Positions 9,279-17,627 of a stretch of 64,000 nt of DNA are shown here, in pieces. The stretch is from BP-133 sp040756995 (GTDB lineage Bacteria > Actinomycetota > Acidimicrobiia > IMCC26256 > BP-133). The translations under genes and the position numbers were made by a program. Within the stretch, counting starts at the first letter, position 1, and each line of letters begins with the position of its first letter. The notes beneath the pieces were generated by a model. The model was not told the DNA's origin and searched no databases. It saw only the letters and a list, made by a program, of their open reading frames with translations. The DNA is taken from NCBI GenBank assembly GCA_040756995.1, contig JBFLYK010000001.1, positions 62,001 to 126,000 on the forward strand, read 5' to 3'.

Positions 9279-10456
9279 GGGCGAGCCAGCGTGGCGACCG
9301 ACATCGGGTCGGCGACCGCGTAGAGGGCCGTGGTGGTGACATCGGCGTGGCGAAGCAACTGGGCGACTTCCGCCAGCGGGGCGCCCGCCCGCAGCGTCGC
9401 AGTGGCCACCAGGTGCCGCAGGCGGTGAGGGCCAACCCGCGGTTGTCCGGCCCGGTTGCAGCTCAACCGCACGACGGCGGCGACGCCGTCGGGCGTCATC
9501 GGCCCAAACGGGGCGGTCGCCTTCACGAACACGGCCCGGGATGTCGTCGTCGGCCGGCCGCCCCGGAGGTAGGCGGCCAGTGCCTTCCCCACATCGATCG
9601 GTATCGGCACCACGTCGGCCCGCCCGCCCTTGCCGGCCACCGACAGTTCTCCGCGGCGCCAGTCGATGTCCTCAAGACGGAGGCTGGCGACCTCCTGGGC
9701 CCGCAAGCCCAGGCGGATCAGGACCGTCAAGATGGCGGCGTCGCGGCGTCCCGTCGCCGTCGTGGTGTCACAACTGGCCAGAAGGCGTCTGGCCATGTCC
9801 TCGGAGACGGGCGACGGCGGAACCATCCGCACCCGCCCCTTCAAGGGCGGAACCACCCCCGCCAACCGCCCGGAGGTGCGGCCGGTGGCATGCAAGAAGC
9901 GCAACAGGGACCGCAAGGCGGTCACCGTGCAGCGCAGTGACGGCCCGGGCAGCACTTCCGCGGCGGCCTGCACAGCGGCCAACACCGCGGTGGCGTCCAG
10001 TTCGCCGACGGCGATCTCGCCGTCATGGCGACAGCGTCTCAGGCACGCCTCCGCCCGCCGGACATACTCCTCGGCTGTCGTCGCCTTCAGCCCTCGCTGG
10101 TCCACACACCACCGGCGGAACGAGTTCCACAGCTCGATTTCCGCTGCCGTGCGCCCGACCCGAACGGTGGTCGCCGGCGGAGCCGCACCGGTCGCCCGCA
10201 GGTACGCCAGAACGGGCGTCAACGATCTCGGCGACCTACACCAACTGCGCCGACACGAGGCGAAGAACTCGCCGATCACCTCCGTGCTCAGCTCACCGAC
10301 CGTCAGTTCCCGGTCGTCCATCCACCGGCTCAGATTCCCCACCAGCAGCATCAACTGCCCGGTCCGGCCCTCCGAGTAGCCCTGCCCCACCAGTGCCGCC
10401 TGGATCCCTTCTCCGAACGACTCAAGTGGTCCGCCCACACGCACCCTGGTTGCCAT
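9257..10456 (-). CDS. ritA: RIT tyrosine recombinase A (outer element)
   Basis: A 399-residue tyrosine recombinase, apparently intact: LGLRAQEVASL (Arg I), HRLRHLVAT (HxxR), LLRHADVTTTALYA (late His and Tyr). I chose the ATG at 10456 (MATRVRVGGPLESF) because it follows a purine-rich AGGAG stretch and matches the start of the inner RitA; the frame itself is open to 10564. It is first in the trio. Confidence 0.87.
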   Translation of the reverse strand: MATRVRVGGPLESFGEGIQAALVGQGYSEGRTGQLMLLVGNLSRWMDDRELTVGELSTEVIGEFFASCRRSWCRSPRSLTPVLAYLRATGAAPPATTVRVGRTAAEIELWNSFRRWCVDQRGLKATTAEEYVRRAEACLRRCRHDGEIAVGELDATAVLAAVQAAAEVLPGPSLRCTVTALRSLLRFLHATGRTSGRLAGVVPPLKGRVRMVPPSPVSEDMARRLLASCDTTTATGRRDAAILTVLIRLGLRAQEVASLRLEDIDWRRGELSVAGKGGRADVVPIPIDVGKALAAYLRGGRPTTTSRAVFVKATAPFGPMTPDGVAAVVRLSCNRAGQPRVGPHRLRHLVATATLRAGAPLAEVAQLLRHADVTTTALYAVADPMSVATLARPWPGADL

Positions 10457-10575
10457 GCCCGCTGCTCCTCTCCTCGAGAAGCTTCGAGCCTTCACCCCAG
10501 GCAGTAATGCCGCGTCCCTCGGTGCCCACGGGGCGCAGGGCGCCCTCCCGACGTAGTGCCGCATACGTGCTCGGG

Positions 10576-10638
10576 CCCCGACGCGGCATTACTGGCCGCG
10601 CGGCACTAAAGGCCTAACGCCGATATCGGCATTTGGCC
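10576..10638. repeat. Outer RIT inverted repeat (ritA side) plus palindromic arm
   Basis: 10576-10610 mirrors 2426-2460 exactly. 10611-10638 is an added arm containing GCCGATATCGGC, flanked by GGCC on both sides. The arm is not part of istB, because the rebuilt istB omits it. The inner element has an arm of the same size at the same place, so the arm looks like a regular part of the ritA end. TTGGCCTT at 10633-10640 echoes TTGGGGTT at 2420-2427, a possible crossover overlap. Confidence 0.8.
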
Positions 10639-10877
10639 TTGTAGGCGAAATCGAAGTCCTCCAGGGTGGAGGTCTCCTCGAAGCGGGCCTGCCGGACTCG
10701 TTTGACGAGGCTGGACGCTTCCCGGCGAGCGATCTCGTCCTCGCAGAGGACCTGGAGGAACTCGAGGTGGCCGAGTTCACCGGCCCGGGCTTGGCCGAGG
10801 CGAGCCTCGAGGGTCTCGAGCATCCCGGAGAGCTTCAACGTGCGCAGCGTGGTCTCGAGCTGATGCTGACGGGTCAT
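10639..10877 (-). pseudogene. istB: istB of IS21-1, 5' half
   Basis: Encodes the N-terminal domain of the IS21 helper ATPase (LETTLRTLKLSGMLETLEAR to LEDFDFAY), cut by the outer RIT element. It continues at 1894-2425. The start ATG is at 10877, 26 bp after the istA stop. Confidence 0.88.
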
Positions 10878-10903
10878 GGCTTCCCTCCGTTGGGTGAGCA
10901 GGA

Positions 10904-11147
10904 TCAGGAGGCGGTGTCTTCGATGTCGAAGAGCCGTTCGGGGCCGTGCAGGTGGGCTGGCGCCCGGCAGGCCCCGGGGGCTTCCGCACTGGGGTCGGTC
11001 TCGGTGCCGGCGGCGAGGATCCCCTTGACGGTGCGGTAGCTGGGATCACCGACGGCCAGAGCCCGGCGGCAGGCGGCGTCGAGCCGGTCAGCGCCGTAAC
11101 GCTTCTCGAGGCCGAGCACGCCCTGGGCGGAACGAAGCCGGTAAAGG
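10904..11147 (-). pseudogene. istA: istA of IS21-1, 3' piece
   Basis: Encodes the IstA C-terminus (LYRLRSAQGVLGLEKRYGAD and on to HGPERLFDIEDTAS). It is separated from the 5' part (12586-13912) by the ISL3 element. Removing that element and one GGTAAAGG copy rebuilds the reading frame. Confidence 0.87.
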
Positions 11148-12585
11148 GGCTCTACGCGAATGAGTGGGGAGAGCGGGCTCGAATCATCGCGGCGGGAGAA
11201 GCATCCCATTTGACGCCGCCGGTGTGAAGCAGGACGCGGAGCCGGTAGTGCTCGAAGTTCCGGAAGCCGTGGCCGCAGCGCTTGACCTTCTTCACGAGCA
11301 GATTGAGCGCCTCAGTAGGTCCATTGCTGGCCCCGGTCTCGTGGTGAGCGAGGATCTCGGCCCGCCAGGAGGCCAGCGTTCGCCCCAGGGCTTGGATCTC
11401 GGGCACGTCGTCAGTGGCGCAACCGACGATCGCCTTGTCCAGCAAGGTGGTGGCGTCGGTGACGTTGTCGGCCAGGTACACGTCACGGACCGATTCCTTG
11501 GCCAGCCAGGCGCCGAGAACCTCGTCCTTGGGGTCACCTATTCGCAGGGCCAGGAGCATGCGCTGGTTGCCGCGCTCGTCGAGGCGTTCGGCGCCCCGGA
11601 GGAGGACCTTGCGGATCCGGTAGAGCGGATCCCGCTTGCGGCCCCGGTGGCCGAGGGTCTCCTGCTGAACACGGCGCCGAACCCCGTCCAGGCAACGGTT
11701 GGCGACGCCGACGACGTGGAACGGGTCGGCCACCCGGCGGGCATGATCGAGGTGCGGGGAGAGCCCTTGGCGGTAGGACTCGTGCAGATCGGTGGCCACG
11801 GTGGTGATCCCGTCGAGCCACTCGTCGGGCCGCCCGCCCAGCCAGGCCCGAACGTCGCCAGCCGTGTTGCCTTCGATCAGGTCGATCATGACCTTGCGGT
11901 CCAAGTCGACCAGGCCGGTGACGAACCGTGTTGGGTGCTCGGGTTTGGCCTTGAGGAAGGCCGTTTCGTCGACACCGAGCTGGTGCACCGGGCCGACCCG
12001 GCCGGGGTCTTCCACCAGGGGTGTGCCGTGCTCGACCACAGCGTCCATCACGGTGGACCACGACACGCCGAGCTCCCGGGCCAGCCTCGAGACCGGCCGG
12101 GCTTCCTGGCCGACCCGCCGGCAGGCATCGGCGCCAGCCCGCCGCGTCAGCACCGACCGGGGCGACACATGGATCGTCTCTTCGGTCCAGGTCTTGGTGT
12201 CACACAACGGTTCGCGGCACCGCCACCGCCGCTTCGCCCACCGCAGCCGGGCCGGCCGCCCGAAGCAGGCCAGGTCCCGGATCTCGACCTCCATCCGGTC
12301 CTGTGCTTCGGCCACCACCCCGCAGCCCGGGCAACCGACCCGCTCGGCCGTGGTCTCGATCAGCACCACGACCTCGCCGTCCAGGTCACCGACCCCCAGC
12401 ACCCGGAACCCGTCCAGTCCCAGCAACGCCTCGGCGAACCCGGTACCGTCACCACCCATCGGGGGCTTCTCCTCTCCTTGCAGCCGTCAGACAGCCGCAA
12501 GGATGGCGAGGCCCCTGACCTCATTGGTGGACCCCTTCAGACCAGGGCCCCAGGCGTCACGCTCCCCAGTTCATCGCGAAGAGCC
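11148..12585 (-). mobile_element. ISL3-family insertion sequence in istA
   Basis: 1438 bp with imperfect terminal inverted repeats beginning GGCTCTACGCGAATGAG on the left and ending with the complement of GGCTCTTCGCGATGAACTGG on the right. The target duplication is a perfect 8 bp GGTAAAGG (11140-11147 and 12586-12593), typical of ISL3. One full-length transposase is encoded. Confidence 0.92.
11152..12459 (-). CDS. ISL3-family transposase
   Basis: A 435-residue transposase. The N-terminal zinc finger (CPGC at about residues 43-46 with CREPLC further on) is followed by an HTH region (VSRLARELGVSWSTVMDAV). The DDE core shows GVDETAF, VATDLHESY and NGPTEALN. The gene is intact and nearly fills the element, with its stop inside the terminal repeat. 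It is the only uninterrupted transposase in the first nested region. Confidence 0.92.
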   Translation of the reverse strand: MGGDGTGFAEALLGLDGFRVLGVGDLDGEVVVLIETTAERVGCPGCGVVAEAQDRMEVEIRDLACFGRPARLRWAKRRWRCREPLCDTKTWTEETIHVSPRSVLTRRAGADACRRVGQEARPVSRLARELGVSWSTVMDAVVEHGTPLVEDPGRVGPVHQLGVDETAFLKAKPEHPTRFVTGLVDLDRKVMIDLIEGNTAGDVRAWLGGRPDEWLDGITTVATDLHESYRQGLSPHLDHARRVADPFHVVGVANRCLDGVRRRVQQETLGHRGRKRDPLYRIRKVLLRGAERLDERGNQRMLLALRIGDPKDEVLGAWLAKESVRDVYLADNVTDATTLLDKAIVGCATDDVPEIQALGRTLASWRAEILAHHETGASNGPTEALNLLVKKVKRCGHGFRNFEHYRLRVLLHTGGVKWDASPAAMIRARSPHSFA

Positions 12586-13912
12586 GGTAAAGGGCGTTGA
12601 CCGAGAGGAGCTCGGCCACCAGCTCGGCGCAGCCCCCGCCGATGTCGGCCGCTCGTTTGCGGCACCAGGCCGGGGTGCGCATGAAGAACGCCACCTTCTC
12701 GGGCGGGTAGTCGTTCCAGTCGGTCTGCTTGCCCCGCTCCTTGCGGGGATGGGTCTTGACCAACTGCCCGTCGCAGAAGAACTCGACCGTGGTGGTCGAC
12801 TCCCGGGCGTCGAGGCGCCGGCCGATGAACCGCCACGGCAGCGAGTAGAGCGTCCGGCCGACCTTGGCGTGGATGTCGGGGTAGACCATCGGCGTCGACC
12901 AGCGGGCCATCTCGTAACGCTGGGCGGGCAGCGGGATCAGGGCGTCGGCCTCGATGGCCTCGAACACCACCGCCGGCGCCGCTCCCTCCAGCGGCCGGCA
13001 CTGGCGGCCCCCGGCCACCTCGGCGCACCACACCAGCGCCGCGTCCTGCATCGCCGCCTCGGAGGCGAACTCCCGCCCGGCCCAGAACGAATCCCGGATA
13101 TAGGCCATCGGGTTTTCGACTCGGGGCTTGTCCTTCGGCTTGGCCGCCCGGGCCGGGTCGACCAGCGTCCCGTAGTGGGTGGCCAGTTCGCCGTAGGTGC
13201 GGTTGAGCTTGGGATCGTAGAGATCGGGCTTGAGCACGCCGGTGCGGAGGTTGTCGATCACCGTCCGGGCCGTCACGCCAGCGAAGAACTCCCAGGCGGC
13301 GATGTGCGCCGAGATCCAGGCCGCCAGATCCATGCGCAGCACCGGCCGGATGAACATGTGCCGGGAGCACGACAGGACCATCACGAACACCCACACCTTG
13401 CGGCGCCGGCCAGTGGCCGGGTCGAGCCACATCCCCAAGAAGCCGTAGTCGACCTGGGCCTCGGCACCGGGCGGGGGATCATCCCGCCGCACCGTCACCT
13501 GACCCCGGGCCACCTCCTCCGGCAGGTGGGCGTAGAGATAGCGCCGGAAGCTGGCCAGACTGACCGACAGGCCCTCCTCGTCACGGAGGCGCTGCCACAC
13601 CGTTGTCGCCGTGATCGTCTCCAGGTCGGCCTTGATCCGCTCGTGGAACCGGGAGATCTCCGCCCACGTCGGATGGCGCAGATCCGCCACCACCAACTCC
13701 GGGAACCACTCCCGGACCAGTTCGGCCCACCGCTCCCGGCTCACCGGCGGACCGCCCGGCACCAACCCGGCCGCCTCCGCCGGCGCCACGTACTTGGCCA
13801 CCGTCTCCCGGTCCACCCCCACGCTCCGGGCCACCTCGGCCTTGGCCCGCTGCGCGTACCAATGCACCAGGATCTCGATCACATCCACAACCACGAAGGT
13901 TCTCCTTGCCAT
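12586..13912 (-). pseudogene. istA: istA of IS21-1, 5' part
   Basis: Encodes about 440 residues of the IS21 transposase: HTH at the N-terminus (KAEVARSVGVDRETVAKYV), the DDE integrase core with QVDYGFLGMW as first Asp segment and ARTVIDNL as second, and a C-terminal basic domain. The ATG at 13912 (MARRTFVVVDVIEIL) is preferred. It is interrupted near its 3' end by ISL3. Confidence 0.88.
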
Positions 13913-13977
13913 CGGTCCTCCCGTCCGAGCGACGGGAAGAGGCTCCAAAAGCAAGGGACCAAGGTGGGGGACCCCAC

Positions 13978-14087
13978 CCAGCTGCTGGATTCCGTGAACG
14001 CCCTACTGCTGGATTCCGTGAACGCCGAGCTGCTGGATTCCGTGAACACGAACCCCGTCAGACTGCGGGATTCCGTGAACGCTCACA
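13978..14087. repeat. IS21-1 terminal repeats, istA-side end
   Basis: Four copies of a GGATTCCGTGAACGCC-like unit (13987, 14011, 14035 and 14068) lie between the istA start and the element end. They are the multiple terminal binding sites of IS21 and not a CRISPR array: spacing is only 24-33 bp and the units end at the transposon boundary. Confidence 0.82.
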
Positions 14088-14395
14088 CCCAGATGCACGC
14101 CACTCGGCGGAGTTGCCCCCACCAGGAGCACATCGGGTTCTTTGGTCCCTCGGGGAAGCCGAACAGATCGGCGGGCCTCCCCGGCGGCGGCGTTGAGGCC
14201 CGCCGCGAACTCGCTCGACAGCTCTGTTGTCGGAGGCGAAGATCCGCAGCCAGCGTTCCCAGTGAGTGGCGTGCAAGTCCTGCTCGGCCTGAATGAGTTC
14301 GGCGAGCTGCTGGAGCCGGGGGCGTCAGGGAGCTGAAGGTAGCGGCGCATGACCAGCGTGGCCCGGTTGAAGAGGAACTGACGGGCGACGGTGGT
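14088..14395 (-). pseudogene. paaC: paaC copy A, middle piece
   Basis: Reverse-strand translation gives VARQFLFNRATLVMRRYLQL then, one frame over, LIQAEQDLHATHWERWLRIF. These correspond to VARGFLLTRGLLVV and VIEAEQHLHAVHWCRWVDIL in the intact PaaC at 52553-53278. The piece lies between IS21-1 on its left and IS21-2 on its right. It carries frameshifts of its own, so the gene decayed beyond the IS insertions. Confidence 0.82.
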
Positions 14396-14502
14396 TGTCG
14401 TTTGCCAGCCCGATGGGACCACCCCGTTGCCAGAAGGATGGGACCACGTCGGGTCTCTCGCAGCCGGCGAGATCGGATGATCCTGGTGACCGGCTGGGGC
14501 TG

Positions 14503-15309
14503 TCAAGCGCCGGTTCGGCGGCGCCCTCCTGCCGGCGGTTTGGCGGGTGACGGTGTGAGCTTTGGTTTTTCCCGCTGGCGGTAGGACTGGCCCTCGATGA
14601 CGAGCTCCCAGGCGGCGCTGGTGATGCGGTCGACGGCGGATTGGGCGAGGAGGGGGTCGGCCATGACGGCTAGCCATTCACTGGGGTCCCGGTTCGAGGT
14701 CAGCACGGTGGCGGCCTGGTGGTGTCGCTCAATCACCAGGCCGTAGAAGTCGGCGGTCTCGGTGGCGTCGAGCGGCTGTAGGGCAAAATCATCGATCAGG
14801 AGGAGCTCGACGCCGATGAGCTTGCGCATCTCGGTGTCGTAGCTGGCGTCGAGGCGGGAGGCCTTGAGCCGCTTGAGGAGCTTGTCGGCCCGCTCGAAGT
14901 GGACCGGGATCCGCCGGCGGCAGGCGATGTGGCCGAGGGCCGTGGCGAGGAACGTTTTCCCCACGCCGACCGGGCCCAAGATCAAGGCGTTGCGGGCCTG
15001 TTCGACGAAGCGGAGGGAGACGAGTTCGGCCCAGATGGCCCGGTCGTAGGTGATGTCGGCGGTGTCGTCCCAGGCTTCGAGGACCATGGTGGGGTCGAGG
15101 TGAGCGGCCCGGGCCCGGACCCCGGCCGACTCGGCGTCGCGGCGGCTGACCTCGTCGGAGAAGAGCTGCTCGAGGAACTCCAGGTGAGAGAGCTCATGCT
15201 GGCGGGCGAGAGCGAGGCGCTCGGGGAGGGTGTCGAGGAGCCGGCCGAGGCGCAGCCGGCGCATGAGCGCCTTGAGGTCGGGGGAGATGGTCGGGGTCAG
15301 CGTGCTCAT
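14503..15309 (-). CDS. istB: IS21 transposition helper ATPase IstB
   Basis: 268 residues. An N-terminal helical domain (LKALMRRLRLGRLLDTLPER) is followed by an AAA+ ATPase: GPVGVGKTFLATALGH (Walker A), LLLIDDFAL (Walker B) and TSNRDPSEW (sensor). ATG at 15309 overlaps the istA stop. IstB delivers the IstA transpososome to target DNA in an ATP-dependent way. Confidence 0.92.
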   Translation of the reverse strand: MSTLTPTISPDLKALMRRLRLGRLLDTLPERLALARQHELSHLEFLEQLFSDEVSRRDAESAGVRARAAHLDPTMVLEAWDDTADITYDRAIWAELVSLRFVEQARNALILGPVGVGKTFLATALGHIACRRRIPVHFERADKLLKRLKASRLDASYDTEMRKLIGVELLLIDDFALQPLDATETADFYGLVIERHHQAATVLTSNRDPSEWLAVMADPLLAQSAVDRITSAAWELVIEGQSYRQREKPKLTPSPAKPPAGGRRRTGA

Positions 15310-16865
15310 CAGGCCTCCCTCCGTGCCTTGAACTCGGAGGGGTCCCGAGCAAAGCGGCCCTCGACCACGTTGGGAGGCAAGGGCAACGGCGGCTGGGTCT
15401 CGGCGGCTTCCCGGGCCCGCTCGAGCATGCGGGAGATGAGGTTGACGTCGACGGCTTCGGCGTCCAGCGCCTTGGCGCAGGCGGCCTCGACTCGTTCCGC
15501 TCCCCACTTCTTGACCAGCCCGAGGAGCCGGTAGACCTGCCGCATGCGGGTCCAGGGCAGGGGTGTGTCCAAGATGGCGGCGGCGTAGGTGCCGATGGCC
15601 GGGCCGTGATCGGCGGCCATCCGCCGCAGCCGGTCGAGGTCCCGGGTGGCATAGATCTCTTTGCCGGTGGGCAGGTCGGCCGGGTCGGTGGAACGCCCGC
15701 CCGGTGGCTTGCGGGGATGGACCTTGACCAGCTCGCCCCGGAAGTAGAGCTTCACAGTGGTCGAGTCCCGCCGGGCCTTGAGCCGCTGGCCGATCAGGTG
15801 GTGGGGAACGGAGTAGATGGCCTTGTCGACTTCGACGTGGAAATCCCTGTGGACCTTGGGTTCGCTCCAGCGGGGCACGTCGAACGGAGCGGCCGGCAGC
15901 GGCAGCAGCAGCGGGGCTTCCTCGGCCCGGAACACGTCCAGGGGCCGGCACTGGGTGGTGCCGTGGATGCGCATCCCGGCCCGCTCCATGCACCACACCG
16001 CTGCTCGGGCCCGCACGTCGGCCAGATCGGCGAAGTCTTCACCGTCAAAGAAATTTCGCCGGGCATAGGGAACGACGCGCTCCACTCTGGGCTTGTCCGT
16101 CGCCCGGCCAATGCGAGCCGGGTCGATGGCGAAGCCCCGAGCCTGGGCGTACTCCAAGAACGTGTCGTTGAACCGGGGGGACGTGTTGTCGGCCTTCTCG
16201 ACGATGGTCTTCATCGAATCGGGGATGACCACCGGGAAGACCCCGCCGAAGAAGCGCCAGGCCGCCTCGAACCCGGCGATGACCTCCTCGGTCGTCTGGG
16301 AGAACGTTGGCCACACGAACTGGTGGCGGCTATAGACGGCGGTGAAGATCAGCGCCCAGCACACCCGGCGCCGCTCGCCGTCGCGAACCAGGCCCAGGCG
16401 GCCGAAGTCGACCTGACACTCCCGACCCGGCGGCGGATCGTCGACCCGCACCGTGATCGACCGCCGGCCGGCCCCGCACCGCTCCACCGCGAAGCGGGCC
16501 AGCGTCCGATGGGGGACATCCACGCCCCGGCGGCGCAGAAGGTCGCCGATCTTGACCACCGTCAGGTCGGCCTTCACCCACTCCTTGATCTGGGCCTCGT
16601 GCTCGAGGAGCACCCGCCAGGTCTCGCCGTGGCCGTCCGGCCGGCAGGGCCGGACCCGCTCGCAGACCTGGCCGATCAACTCCTCGGTCAGCTGCGACTC
16701 GTCCCCGTTGCGCTCCAACCCGACATCGACGGCAGCGACGATGTAGCGCCGGGCCGTCTTCCGATCCACCCCCGCTGCCCGGGCCACCGGTCGCTCACCG
16801 TCCCCGCGCAGCCACCTCCGCAGAATCTCTCGAACCTGGACCACCGATACCTCCCGGAACGCCAT
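15309..16865 (-). CDS. istA: IS21 transposase IstA
   Basis: 518 residues. N-terminal HTH (ARAAGVDRKTARRYIVAA), a DDE integrase core (CQVDFGRLGL, VFPVVIPDSMKTIV and the downstream KPRVERVVPYARRNFF segment) and a C-terminal beta-barrel/basic tail. It is full length with an ATG at 16865 just inside the terminal repeats. Confidence 0.92.
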   Translation of the reverse strand: MAFREVSVVQVREILRRWLRGDGERPVARAAGVDRKTARRYIVAAVDVGLERNGDESQLTEELIGQVCERVRPCRPDGHGETWRVLLEHEAQIKEWVKADLTVVKIGDLLRRRGVDVPHRTLARFAVERCGAGRRSITVRVDDPPPGRECQVDFGRLGLVRDGERRRVCWALIFTAVYSRHQFVWPTFSQTTEEVIAGFEAAWRFFGGVFPVVIPDSMKTIVEKADNTSPRFNDTFLEYAQARGFAIDPARIGRATDKPRVERVVPYARRNFFDGEDFADLADVRARAAVWCMERAGMRIHGTTQCRPLDVFRAEEAPLLLPLPAAPFDVPRWSEPKVHRDFHVEVDKAIYSVPHHLIGQRLKARRDSTTVKLYFRGELVKVHPRKPPGGRSTDPADLPTGKEIYATRDLDRLRRMAADHGPAIGTYAAAILDTPLPWTRMRQVYRLLGLVKKWGAERVEAACAKALDAEAVDVNLISRMLERAREAAETQPPLPLPPNVVEGRFARDPSEFKARREA

Positions 16866-17021
16866 GGGTCTCCTCCGCGTCCTGCGTCGGAGACCAAGCC
16901 GAACGCATGTTCAGCCGGCGTTGGTGGACCCCCTGGGTGGTCCCATAACTGGCAACGAAGGTGGTCCCATCCCACTGGCAAAACCAGCGGTCACCTGGTC
17001 CCATGAAGCTGGCAGGCGACA

Positions 17022-17290
17022 GTGGTGTCAACGGCCAATCGTTGGGAGGTTGGAAGCTCAGGAGGGAGGGAAACCACTCGGACACCGGGCGCTGGTAGAT
17101 GTGCATTCACGATCAGCCGCTGAGAATCCACAGGTGCCCAGCAGAGCGGCGGAATGGGTGAGGTGATCCTGAGCCATCGACCGCATGGCCATCGATTCCT
17201 CGATGTCCACGTAGTCCGTGATCAGGTCGACACCTGGTGGCCTTGGAGAAACAAGTCGTCGCTCCAGGCGAGAACGAGCGGAGCCGGCAT
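17022..17290 (-). pseudogene. paaC: paaC copy A, 5' piece
   Basis: Begins with ATG at 17290 (MPAPLVLAWSDDLFLQGHQ), then after one frameshift ITDYVDIEESMAMRSMAQDH, then IYQRPVSEWFPSLLSFQP up to the IS21-2 insertion. These parallel VLPWSDDLFLHGQQ, ITDYVDLEESLAVGSIAQEE and IYVREPSDWCPSALVLWP of the intact PaaC. PaaC is the non-catalytic ferritin-like partner of PaaA. The gene is dead: several frameshifts and two IS elements. Confidence 0.85.
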
Positions 17291-17369
17291 CACCCGATCA
17301 CCTCGTCGGGGGCATTTCCAGCCTCTCCGGCCTGCTTGGCCCTTGCGCGCCGCCTGGACGCTCGGATAA

Positions 17370-17627
17370 CTAGTTCGGCCTGCGATACCGCTGGCCGCTG
17401 CCCTGGCGAAGGACCAGGGCGTCCCCCGGGTCGCTCCGGATCATGGCAGCACGAGGGACCACCCACAGGAGGCTGCAATCCTCCCGTCGCGTATAGGCGT
17501 TTCTGGCCGCCTGCCAGGCGAGGACCGGGTCGGCTGCTCTGACGCTTCCGATGTACGTGATCGGCTTGCCGGCGCCGCCGAACTGAGCGAAGACCTCATA
17601 CGCATCCCGGTCGCCAGGCTGGTTCAT
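17370..17627 (-). CDS. paaB: Phenylacetyl-CoA epoxidase subunit PaaB, copy A
   Basis: 85 residues matching the intact PaaB at 52227-52556 (YEVFAQFGGAGKPITYIGSV against YEVFAQLGGREKALQHVGSV; then AYTRREDCSLLWVVPR against AYTRREKCFALWVVRR). PaaB is a small bridging subunit of the PaaABCDE epoxidase complex. The frame is open and the ATG overlaps the stop of the paaA remnant by 4 bp. Its partners paaA and paaC in this copy are destroyed, so it is probably without function here even though uninterrupted. The C-terminal tail of copy B is missing. Confidence 0.82.
   Translation of the reverse strand: MNQPGDRDAYEVFAQFGGAGKPITYIGSVRAADPVLAWQAARNAYTRREDCSLLWVVPRAAMIRSDPGDALVLRQGSGQRYRRPN

Larger units (their letters stand above)
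2426..10638 (-). mobile_element. Outer RIT element (three tyrosine recombinases)
   Basis: Three overlapping tyrosine recombinase genes ritA-ritB-ritC on the minus strand are bounded by perfect 35-bp inverted repeats (2426-2460 and 10576-10610). Beyond the ritA-side repeat lies an extra arm of 28 bp (10611-10638) containing the palindrome GCCGATATCGGC. Removing 2426-10638 rebuilds istB exactly. Recombinase-in-trio elements are known to carry three such genes in this order. This copy is broken in ritB by a second RIT element. Confidence 0.88.
1823..14087 (-). mobile_element. IS21-family element 1, expanded to 12.3 kb by nested insertions
   Basis: The outer ends are matching inverted repeats (TGCGAACGTTCACG at 1823 and CGTGAACGCTCACA ending at 14087) flanked by a 7-bp target duplication CCCAGAT at 1816-1822 and 14088-14094. 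Inside, istA and istB are each present in two separated halves. istA is interrupted by an ISL3 element (11148-12585) and istB by a RIT element (2426 to about 10638). The target is the paaC pseudogene. Both genes of this copy are broken, so it cannot move on its own without help from another IS21 element. Confidence 0.9.
14396..17021 (-). mobile_element. IS21-family element 2, intact
   Basis: 2626 bp with ends TGTCGTTTGCCAGC at 14396 and GCTGGCAGGCGACA ending 17021, internal repeats of the GGTGGTCCCAT type, and a 5-bp target duplication GTGGT (14391-14395 and 17022-17026). istA and istB are both full length and overlap by one ATGA. It sits in the same paaC gene as IS21-1. Its sequence is clearly different from IS21-1, so the two came from separate events. 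Confidence 0.9.

Noticed and set aside
3781..10456. Phage integrases or an integron
   Set aside because: There is no phage or cassette context. Two sets of three overlapping tyrosine recombinases with inverted repeats are diagnostic of RIT elements.
13978..14087. Four short repeats resembling a CRISPR array
   Set aside because: Spacing is too short and irregular, and the units are the terminal transposase-binding repeats of IS21-1, ending exactly at its target duplication.
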